Shown here in pieces: positions 56,056 to 64,000 of a DNA stretch of 64,000 nucleotides (position 1 is its first letter; each line of letters begins with the position of its first letter). Below the pieces are notes generated by a model, which had not been told where the DNA came from, made no database searches, and saw nothing but the letters and a program-made list of their open reading frames with translations. The stretch is from Capniomyces stellatus (taxonomy: Eukaryota; Kickxellomycota; Harpellomycetes; Harpellales; Legeriomycetaceae). The stretch lies in the NCBI GenBank assembly GCA_001661515.1, contig LUVW01000029.1:115100-179099 (forward strand), in the 5' to 3' direction. The translations under genes and the position numbers were made by a program.

Positions 56056-56895
56056 CTAGAGTCGGCTCGACTTTGTCATCTCATTCTCAACAGCATCGAT
56101 AGCAGCATCAACCATGTGATCATTGCCCCAGTATATTTGGTTACTGTTAGATATAAAGCTGGGCACACCAAACACACCCCTATCAATAGACTCTTGAGTC
56201 AAACTGAATGCTGCGTCTTTGACAGCCATGGTTGTTAGTGCTATTTTAAGTACACCGGAGCTTCCGCCTACAGACTCACTGATACCATGCTTTTGCAAAA
56301 TCTTGTCCAAAACACCTTTCAACACATCTTCGTCGCTGATTTTCTTGTGGTTGATAAAGAACTCTTCAAAGATTCCATATCCAAACTCAGAAACAACAGT
56401 ATCCTCCAAAGAGAATCCTGTTGGCAAAATTTTGGACCTCCAACTCTGGTCAAGTTTCTGGCTGTGGCCTTCGGCCAACTCGGTTGCGCCCTGTAAAAAC
56501 AAATCTTTGTTCTGCAGTACAAGCATCACCCTGTTGGCTAGGCTGGTCTTTTGTGGCCACCATACTTTAGGCGGTTTCCCTTCAAAAGCTATCCCAAGTC
56601 GCTCAAGCGACTTTGCTGAATCCTTCCATAAATAAAACGCCCTTCCTGAACCTTGTGGGATTGCAGGTATTGGCTGCCCAGCTTTTTTCAAAAGCACGCC
56701 AAAGTCAATAGGGCACAGTTTGAAGTTCACTTTTGATAGAAACGGGTGCGATACATCTGATGTAGAGTAGCTGTAGCCGTTGGTTTGGCTTGCTGAAGGG
56801 TTTTTGCCTTTGGATATTATTTGATACAGCCTGACCAAGGTGATCATTGAATATGGCGAGTTGAAGTCAAAGTAGACCTTAATAGCATTTGACAT
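56056..56895 (-). CDS. Kappa-class GST / 2-hydroxychromene-2-carboxylate isomerase-like, copy A
   Basis: DsbA-fold glutathione-dependent enzyme, 279 residues, single exon. The N-terminal FDFNSPYSMITLVRLYQI carries the conserved Ser-Pro-Tyr-Ser of the GST-kappa active site. The cis-Pro loop FGVPSFI and the trailing YWGNDHMVDAAIDA are typical. The central WWPQKTSLANRVMLVL and GFGIFEEFFINHKKISDEDVL-like helices (YGIFEEFFINHKKISDEDVL) match the family. It ends in Ser-Arg-Leu, a peroxisomal PTS1, agreeing with the peroxisomal/mitochondrial location of GST-kappa. It has an insertion near residues 30-55 (NGYSYSTSDVSHPFLS) shared with copy B. Confidence 0.88.
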   Translation of the reverse strand: MSNAIKVYFDFNSPYSMITLVRLYQIISKGKNPSASQTNGYSYSTSDVSHPFLSKVNFKLCPIDFGVLLKKAGQPIPAIPQGSGRAFYLWKDSAKSLERLGIAFEGKPPKVWWPQKTSLANRVMLVLQNKDLFLQGATELAEGHSQKLDQSWRSKILPTGFSLEDTVVSEFGYGIFEEFFINHKKISDEDVLKGVLDKILQKHGISESVGGSSGVLKIALTTMAVKDAAFSLTQESIDRGVFGVPSFISNSNQIYWGNDHMVDAAIDAVENEMTKSSRL

Positions 56896-57542
56896 ACTGA
56901 AGGCTCTAACAGGATATTAATAAAATTGGTGTTTGTGTTTAGAAAAAAAAAAGTTGTTGGACTTTAAACCCTGTTGGTTTTGAATGCGAAAGATATATAT
57001 TTATATTGATTATTATTTCTTTGCTGAAGTAAAAAAGACATAATTATAATTTCAATAAACAAAAAGACTTAATTTTACTTTGCCAGTTTGTATCCTGAAA
57101 AAGTTGAATCGATCTGGTTTCAGGTGAGTTGGCGGCAGTAGCTTGCTTAGGGGGTAATTGAAGCTGATGGAAACGCCATAAATATAAATATAATCACTAA
57201 TTGGCCAAATAACAGATTGAATAGCAGGGTAATCGTATCTTTGATTAATATCCATTGGCCTTACATCAAAGGAAAAAGAAAAAAAAAAAAGGTGAATTGT
57301 CCAGGTATAATTTATTCAAAAGCTCAACCCCAAGTTTTAACATTTGTAACAACACACCACTTACATTTTAGATATGACCACACTCAAATATTTAACGCCA
57401 AGTTTACTCTGAGGGAGAGCGCAAGCAATGTGTTGACAACATTATATTAAAACAAAGTAGGGTATGCATTTAAAGCAAGACTTACGTACAAGAGTCTACA
57501 AACAAAACAAAACAAAACAAAGTAAATAGCTTAAAGTTAAGC
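56896..57542. other. Spacer between the GST-kappa-like paralogues
   Basis: 647 bp, AT-rich. It should hold the promoter of copy A and the 3' UTR of copy B. No gene seen. Confidence 0.5.
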
Positions 57543-58418
57543 TTAGAGCTTTGCTTTGTACTTTGCAAAGTCATGAGCATCAACCACAGCGTCGATAAAT
57601 CTATCATTTCCCCAATGCATAGTTCCGTTCTTTGAAAAGAACGATGGCATTCCAAACGCGCCTCTATCGTATGCCTCCTGAGATATGGTAACTGCAGCTT
57701 TCTTGGCCAAGTCGGATGTCTTGGCCAACTTAACCAAAGTTGTGGTGTGTTTCAGATAGTTTGGAATGTTATATTTTGTAAACAGGTTTACCAAAATCTC
57801 GTTCATCAAGCCATCATCACTCAGTTTCTGGTGCTTTACAAAGATAATCTCAAAAGCACGATAAATAAACTCTGCAGACACAGCCTCGTTCACAGTGAAT
57901 CCTGACGGAAGTGTCTTTGTTCTCCAACTTTGGTCAGACAGATCCCTGATTGTTTCATTGTCGCAGTTGTCTTGGGTAGCAGCTTCGACAACCAGTTTCT
58001 CGTTTAGCAGGATTGAGTGCATTTTGCATGGTAGCGATGTGTTTTGGGGCCACCAATTTCTGTTAAACAGATCACCGTCAGTTTTAATCCCAAGCCTTTC
58101 CAAGGAGCTAAAGTAGCTCCTTTTGGCGTGGTTTGTTTTAGCCAAATTGCTGAGATCAGGACCTTTACCCCCAGTCTTCTTCATAAAAAACGCATAGTCA
58201 AACGGCTTGTATTTGAATGTCACGCCACACAAAGCTGGGTGAGTGACATCCGTGGTAGAGTAGGAGTATGACGGCTCGTTGGAATTTTTGTTTTTGGCTA
58301 GGCTGTTTACATCGTTTTTGCTATTGGGGATATCTGAACCGACAATCTTGTATATTCTTGCCGCTGTTAAAAACGAGAATAGCGAGTTGAAATCAACGTA
58401 AACATCAAGCTCAGACAT
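57543..58418 (-). CDS. Kappa-class GST / 2-hydroxychromene-2-carboxylate isomerase-like, copy B
   Basis: 291 residues, single exon, tandem paralogue of copy A, same strand. The active-site opening reads FNSLFSFLTAARIYKI, so the usual Ser-Pro-Tyr-Ser has become Ser-Leu-Phe-Ser: the first and last Ser are kept, Pro-Tyr is lost. Shares the lineage insertion (PSYSYSTTDVTHPALCG), WWPQNTSLPCKMHSIL, AFEIIFVKHQKLSDDGLM, GAFGMPSFF and HWGNDRFIDAVVDA. Ends in Ala-Lys-Leu, also a PTS1. Function may have diverged because of the altered N-terminal motif. Confidence 0.86.
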   Translation of the reverse strand: MSELDVYVDFNSLFSFLTAARIYKIVGSDIPNSKNDVNSLAKNKNSNEPSYSYSTTDVTHPALCGVTFKYKPFDYAFFMKKTGGKGPDLSNLAKTNHAKRSYFSSLERLGIKTDGDLFNRNWWPQNTSLPCKMHSILLNEKLVVEAATQDNCDNETIRDLSDQSWRTKTLPSGFTVNEAVSAEFIYRAFEIIFVKHQKLSDDGLMNEILVNLFTKYNIPNYLKHTTTLVKLAKTSDLAKKAAVTISQEAYDRGAFGMPSFFSKNGTMHWGNDRFIDAVVDAHDFAKYKAKL

Positions 58419-59635
58419 TGCTCCTATAATTACTTTTTAATTTCTTTGTTTAATCGGCCTGGTTGTTTTGAAAGAGTATGTATATGTGAATATCTAAATA
58501 TACAAAATGTTATACACAGACTATTAATGTTACTTGTTGTATAAAGTTGAAACGAAAATACCAACGAGTTTAAACAAAAGTTAACAGAGCAATAACGATG
58601 TTTCAATGCAAAAAAAATCAAGATTACAAACCAACTGGGAATTGGAAAGCTGACTTGATTTTTTTCCAGTTTTTTCTTTGTTTCATAGTTTTATTTTCAT
58701 GTGCATACTAAGACGAGAGCAGGATAAAACCGACTGAGTTTTAGGTTTATTAATTTGCTTAATTTTGAGGTTTATTAGTTTGATTATTTTGAGAATTTAA
58801 AAAGCGAGAGAAAACAAAACCTGAAACAAAAGCAAAGTTGAGTCCAATATTGGAAGTCGTTTTCCTGTTTCAGCAATTGATCAACATTCTGGAAGTCTTT
58901 TTTAATTAATCAAAATAAGGATCAATTACGAAATTGAATATAGTTACACAGTTACACTGATAATCACAGAGCAGACAAAAAAAACTTGCTGGGAGGAGGC
59001 CACTTCTTGTCGCTACTCTCTGAGATTTTTATAATTTTTGTATTAAGTTTAAGATTTTGAGATTAGTCAAAGATCAGACAAGAACTAAAAGTAATGTCGC
59101 TTACTCTTGAAATGATGCATTATTAGACATATTAATGCTTCGAACTTCTCAAATAAGACCACCGTAGAATAAAGATACAATGGTGAACGTTTATCTAGCC
59201 AACTTTTCCCCGACTAAATAACCCATGGTTGAAGGAAGATCTGCCTAGGATATTAAGCTGGCCGTATGTTATCTAAGTTGAGTAAGCCGGCTGATCGCTA
59301 TGGTTATATAAAACTTGTAAAATGGACTTATGGGGATTATGTATTATCTGTAACCAACCGCATTCCGGATCGAGCCAATTGGCTAGACTACACTTAAATA
59401 ACCAGTATCAAATCAGGTTTGCCCAGACTTTAATTGGCATTTAATTGGCTGGCTAGTTGAAGTTTAGGGCTGAAAATGGAGCAAAACCAACCAGCCAGCA
59501 AAGAAGTACGAAATTTTGATATTGGCAGGCCTCGAATACATTCAAGCTAAATAGAGCCAATTCAACAAGAAGCGTCTGTTTGCACACAAAGGCAAACCGG
59601 ATAACATATATAGTAGTCAAAAGCATTGTTGTAAA
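58419..59635. other. Divergent intergenic region
   Basis: 1.2 kb between GST-kappa-like copy B and the RCC1-like gene; AT-rich, promoters presumably here. No gene seen. Confidence 0.5.
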
Positions 59636-61654
59636 ATGAAAGTTTATGGCTGCGGTGTAAATATTTTCGGGCAAACGATGCCGTTTGATAACATCAAGAG
59701 TGAATTTCACGGAAAAGCGATAGTCGACAGGGTCACAGAGCTTAAGGGAATTGCCAACGTGTTGGGCTGTAGTTGGGAATCGACAGTAGGGAGAAAAGGT
59801 AAATTGAAACTAAGAAGAAAGAGGGTTTGAGATGCTTGTTGATAATTGAAAGGCAAATTTTGATACTAGTTGGAACTCGGCAACAATTAAAATTGTTGCG
59901 TTGATCGAAACAAAGAATCCAGGGAGTGTCGCTGGGGAGCTGAAAAGAGCAAAACAAATTCTGTACAATGCTACAAGGTTGACAGCCAAGGGTTAATGCA
60001 CGAGCTAAGCCTGGATGGTGGAGACAGCGCGGTGTATATAAATTATTTTGGGAGGAATTTGAATTTGGCCTTGACGGATAATGGCCGTCTGAGGGTGGAT
60101 ATTGATAGCGGCACTGTATATATTTTGGAGTTCACATTCAAGCTGGTAGATGCTACAAGCTCCGAAGTAGGGGAGATAGGGCTGGTGACAGGTTGGTGAA
60201 AAAAAAACACGTGACACTTTTTTTTTTTTTTACATATTTACTTTGGCACAACGAGTTTCCTTGCTACTAGAACTCTAACAAAGTATTGTGTCAGACAAAG
60301 AGGATATTTGCAGCTTAAAGAAATCCAGGTTATAAATGCACAAATAGAATGCGGGAGAGTACTTGTCATCCATATGGACAAACTAAAGTTGATGCTGGAT
60401 AAAGGGAAATTGGATATTTCAGAGTTTTACATATTCTACACTGATGCGAGTACAAATTTTGGTGAAGGTGGCGATGCTTGCAGCACACTTTCTGGCTTGA
60501 GGTTCAAGAAGATCGATTCTGGAAACAACCATTTTTTAGCGCTTACTGATAGCGGTCATGTATATAGCTGGGGACTGAATTGGTAAGTGGTCAAGCGTAT
60601 TATTATGTGCTGTATCACGGGTCCTGGGGTTTTAATACTTTGATAAACTATAGGTATGGACAAACAGGGCAGGAGGGAATCGACCCAATTGCGAGGGCAA
60701 CTTTAATAAAAGCGCTTAGTGGTATAAACATAGTATCCATAGCTTGTGGTGCATTTCACTCTGCGTTTCTAACAAGTAAGGATATATGTTTACGGGTTTG
60801 GACTTGACACAACAGGGTAAACTGTATCTAAAATTACCATTTTGGTTAACACTGAACATGCTTATTAGGTGATGGGTTTCTTTACACATGCGGAATGAAC
60901 AATTATGGCCAATTGGGTAGATCAGATATGCTTGGTTCGGATCTAGTTGATGGTGCCAGCCAAGTATTCACGCTTCCAGAACCGGTGGATATTTTCATAT
61001 CAGAAGGTGCAAAGTAAGCATTCTTGTATTCTGAATTGTAGCTACTGGATCCACTACCAACCACCAACTCAAGTCTACGTTTTGTACTTTTACTAGTGTC
61101 GATCCGACGATAAGCGGCGTTTACTGTGGCCAGTTTCATACGGTTGTAAGATCTGGTAAGTGAGGAATTCAGTAAATTCTACACTTTTAGCACTACCTGT
61201 GCAAAAAAAAAAACCTCAACAGCGCATGCTGTTACTATTTTCTCAAAGTTTAAAAATAACGCAATAGTTCAACATTGTACTGTTTTGTTGAATCGCCATT
61301 AGATTTAGGCGTATTTTCGTGTGGCTGGGGTAAGTATTCATTCACAGTAAAAGCGTGTTCTAACTGAAAAGATCGTCTACCAAGCATTGGATATTTAGCT
61401 ATGCTGTCCGGCATCTTCTCCAAGAGCGTTTGGTTACCATGTAAATTGTAGGCAAGTACGGCCAACTGGGGTATGAGACAACAAAAAATGTGCCCAACAA
61501 ATACTCACTGGGTTTGGGCACAAGCACCAATGACTATTTGGACGATATTGAAAACAGCAGTAAGGTTTTCAAGCACATTGATATTCCCGGAAAAGGTGAA
61601 ATAGAAAACATCGTATGTGGGCCTTGGAGCACCTTTTTTATCTCCAAGTGTTGA
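59636..61654 (+). CDS. RCC1-repeat protein (ATS1-like), structure partly unresolved
   Basis: Beta-propeller protein of the RCC1 superfamily. Starts MKVYGCGVNIFGQTMPF at 59636. Firm exons: ~60271-60582, 60654-60775, 60869-61013, 61097-61155, 61303-61329, 61452-61654 (phases agree). Typical repeats: NHFLALTDSGHVYSWGLNWYGQTGQEG, SDGFLYTCGMNNYGQLGRSD, GVYCGQFHTVVRSDLGVFSCGWGKYGQLGYETT. The 5' part (59636-59798 and about 59916-60191, ECRWGAEK...) is coding in character but needs a non-canonical AAG acceptor for exon 2 and a one-base phase mismatch remains between exons 2 and 3, so either a splice site is misread or the frame is broken. Short ATS1-like proteins act in tRNA wobble modification/tubulin regulation in yeast; here the role is unknown. 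Confidence 0.75.
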
Positions 61655-62054
61655 TCCAAGTGTACTGGGTCTTTTAATGCAGATTATCACCAAACATTTG
61701 CTGATCATCAAATATATAAAACAAACAAATAATTGGTCCAAAAAGTATTACAGGAATAAGATGTTATTTTGGTTATTATACTGGATATTATATTGGATAT
61801 TATAAATTTCAAAGTTTTGGCCGTCAGTCTTTTTTATATAATAAAAAAAAAGAGTTGGTTTAGAAATTAGTCAACTTTGAAAAATCTACTCGGTTGTTTT
61901 AATGCGATCAAAGCCTAAAATAGTTGTAGTTCTAGGCACGGCAGGAACCCCAGACTAGTGAAAGTGTGTATTGCACATGATATGTTAATAAGTCAAAATC
62001 AAAGCACAGATTTGATCAACAAAATAAAATATATTGAAATGAAACAAGTAATAT
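61655..62054. other. Convergent 3' intergenic spacer
   Basis: 400 bp between the RCC1-like and VAMP7-like stops. Contains TTATATTGGATATTATA-type repeats near 61780-61805. No gene. Confidence 0.5.
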
Positions 62055-63697
62055 TCACTTACAAGGAAATCCGCATAGAGTACAAATGAAAATGTAGAAA
62101 GCAAACTATAAACATAATGAGTAATCCACATTAGTTAACAATACATATCAATCAAGTACGCTTTGATTTGGTTTGTTTTGACTTGGTTTGAATTAAGGCG
62201 CGAGAATGTTAAGGATCGAGTAGAATGTGGTAGAATAAAATGAAATCCACAACTTACTATAATAGAACAAACCAACATGGCCATGAGCTTTTGGTTCTTC
62301 CACCACATCCGACGCCTCAGTGCAGTACTACGCTTTCTAAACGCAAAAGCAGCAGTGCTAAGATTGTTGGTTTTGTCCACAAGAACGTCAATCCGATCGC
62401 CCCTTTCAAGAACCCTCTCTATTACATTTACATTGAATTAAAAAGAGCCCCTCATCTCTACCCCCCGGCGTTGGTTTAAAGCCGAGTCGCCATATACGAT
62501 TGCATTGACGCAAACAATAAATAAAAGTATCACGCAGAAACAGTGCGCATAACTTCAATAAAAAAAACAAAAACGTAAACAGTGCGCAAGACATACCTAT
62601 ATTCTGAACCATTATATCTTTTACTTGTAAAATGTCTCCTTGTACTTGACGGATAGGATCAACTCTCTGGTCTTTAGAGTAGTGTGCCTAAAACAAAACA
62701 AATTAACAAAAAGAAACAAAAAAGTGTTTCTTAGTAAGATTTGGCTACCTTGAATTTAAGTCAAGCAAAAGCTGTTGGGTTATAATGTTGATCATTGTTT
62801 GGCCAAGTATATATTTAGTTTCACAAACCATTTCTCGTGAAATAACGCGATTGAACTCTGGCAGCCCTTCGTCAGAGATCCCTTCAAGGTCATTGGCATC
62901 GTACATTGTGTTGAACTGGGACTTTATTTCTTGTAAGAATGTAAATGGAATTCTTCGGCCTGTTTAATCATAGAGAGTTTTACTCACACAATTAATTTTT
63001 TTGCAGAGATAGCCAGGGTTATTTAATTAAATAAAAAAAAAGAATAGTCAGGCTTGAGTAGAATTCAAATGTTAAAAAATAAAATATAATTCACACGCAA
63101 GAGCTTTTTTTTTTTCCCGTGTGTTTAAACGGACGCTGGCGTGTGTTTGACTCTGCTCGATCAACTTACCATATTTTTCGCTTGCTACGCACAAATAAAC
63201 AATTCCATTTTCGCAAATGTAATGAAACAGATTCCTAAATTGGATACAAAATATTCATCATGTGTTTGGTTTAATCGCCGTTTCGTATAGGTTTGTGTAT
63301 ATAAACGATATGCGTACAAGGAGAAGAGTGTATATACTTGCCTGTCATAAGCGTAAGATAGCTTTGAGTTGCTGGGTGGAATTCTCTCTAGAATGGCTTG
63401 GGTTACTAGAGTTCAAAATTATACAGGAGAATGTGGTTTATTATAATGCAGTCTTTTATTTTATGGCCAGTTGTTTCTTCTGAATAGTCTTTTTTTTTAA
63501 CAGACATTTATACAATAGACACAATTTGTACTTTTTGTCGATTTTGAATAAGCTTAAAATAATGCACTTGGATATTAATCCTGGTTAATTAAGAGTCTGT
63601 TACCTTGTGAAAAGTTAGTTGTTGTGATTGAGTGTTGAGATAGCACTAATTTATCTTTAGCTACCAGTGTGTACACGATTCCACCAAAATCCGACAT
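62055..63697 (-). CDS. VAMP7: VAMP7-like longin R-SNARE
   Basis: Vesicle SNARE for fusion with endosome/lysosome/vacuole or plasma membrane. Seven exons in reading order: 63697-63604, 63405-63342, 63234-63170, 62959-62829, 62687-62597, 62418-62258, 62105-62055; phases agree, 218 residues (human VAMP7 220). Longin domain: MSDFGGIVYTLVAKDKLVLS, RNLFHYICENGIVYLCVAS, GRRIPFTFLQEIKSQF. The R-SNARE motif runs VDPIRQVQGDILQVKDIMVQ...ERVLERGDRIDVLVDKTNNL, with the zero-layer Arg in the DRI region. Juxtamembrane WWKNQKL and a C-terminal transmembrane helix ending GFPCK. Intron 2 is GC-AG; intron 4 has a weak GTTTGT donor. Confidence 0.92.
63235..63341 (-). other. GC-AG intron (VAMP7-like intron 2)
   Basis: Minus strand TATGACAG|GCAAGT ... 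CCTAAATTTAG. Joins SYAYDR to NLFHYICENG, exactly the conserved longin sequence, so the boundary is secure. Confidence 0.88.
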
Positions 63698-64000
63698 TTT
63701 TGATTTTATATTATATCTTTGTCGTTGTAAAGCTTAACTCGTTTTTCGATGCTTAAAGCCAAAGGTATTGTTGTTGTTGTTCGAGTACTTTGATTATCTC
63801 TAGAATTAAAAAAACATGTATATATTCTCTTGGAATAAACAGAATATCACTATAGTTGTTGATATCAAACTATATTAAGGAAACGAGTTTGTAAGTTTTT
63901 TTAGAAAAAAAAAAAAAAAAGAAAGGAGCTTTTATTAAGGTTGAAATATCCACAACTACACAATTTTGCAGATTGAATTTGAGGTGGTTTTCAAGAAAAT
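63698..64000. other. Upstream of the VAMP7-like gene
   Basis: Promoter-side sequence to the window edge; an A-run near 63906-63922. No gene seen. Confidence 0.5.

Overview
This is a stretch of nuclear DNA from an AT-rich, intron-rich eukaryote, almost certainly a fungus. Fungal marks are an Alr/Mnr2-type CorA magnesium transporter, a ferric reductase, an allantoate-permease-like MFS carrier, a fungal-type UNC93 protein and a VID30 (Gid1) ubiquitin-ligase subunit. Genes that budding yeasts lost or reduced are also present: CTNNBL1, a VAMP7-like longin R-SNARE, a CZIB zinc protein and a LAMTOR1-like Ragulator subunit. Together with many short introns this suggests an early-diverging lineage. 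Kickxellomycotina/Zoopagomycota is possible, but this is inference and the sequence alone does not settle it. Two assembly gaps are visible: N's at 21140-21167 and a single N near 55177.

Layout, left to right. 1-681: 3' part of a peroxisomal-type 3-ketoacyl-CoA thiolase (+), convergent with a four-exon prolidase (1004-2854, -). 4298-5758: a secreted, extremely acidic low-complexity protein with Kex2-like sites (-). 7587-8875: a six-exon LAMTOR1-like protein (+), convergent with five-exon UTP23 (9498-10971, -). 13297-17019: VID30 (+). 17477-20093: a helical-repeat, probably mitochondrial protein (+), convergent with CTNNBL1 (20242-22679, -). 23402-24784: UNC93-like carrier (-). 26858-28193: CZIB in seven exons (-). 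30073-32490: CorA Mg2+ transporter (+). 33606-35825: glutathione synthetase in six exons (+), convergent with a five-exon ferric reductase (36484-39006, -). 41284-42007: Sm-D3 (+), convergent with a small, possibly velvet-like protein (42614-43495, -). 43.5-48.9 kb: gene-poor. 48951-50700: MFS carrier (+), convergent with a coiled-coil protein (50888-52787, -). 52.8-56.0 kb: gene-poor. 56056-58418: two tandem kappa-class GST/isomerase paralogues with peroxisomal C-termini (-). 59636-61654: RCC1-like protein (+), convergent with the VAMP7-like SNARE (62055-63697, -).

The genes are mostly housekeeping functions and do not form one pathway. Two loose themes can be seen: peroxisome (thiolase and the two GST-kappa-like proteins) and endolysosome/nutrient signalling (LAMTOR1-like, VAMP7-like, VID30). 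The most unusual feature is at genome level: 6 of about 48 introns I could reconstruct begin with GC instead of GT, all in the context AG|GCAAG(T/C). A second is that long single-exon genes change from purine-ending codons at the 5' end to C- and then T-ending codons at the 3' end. A third is the acidic secreted protein, whose repeat array is interrupted by a block that encodes 21 leucines.
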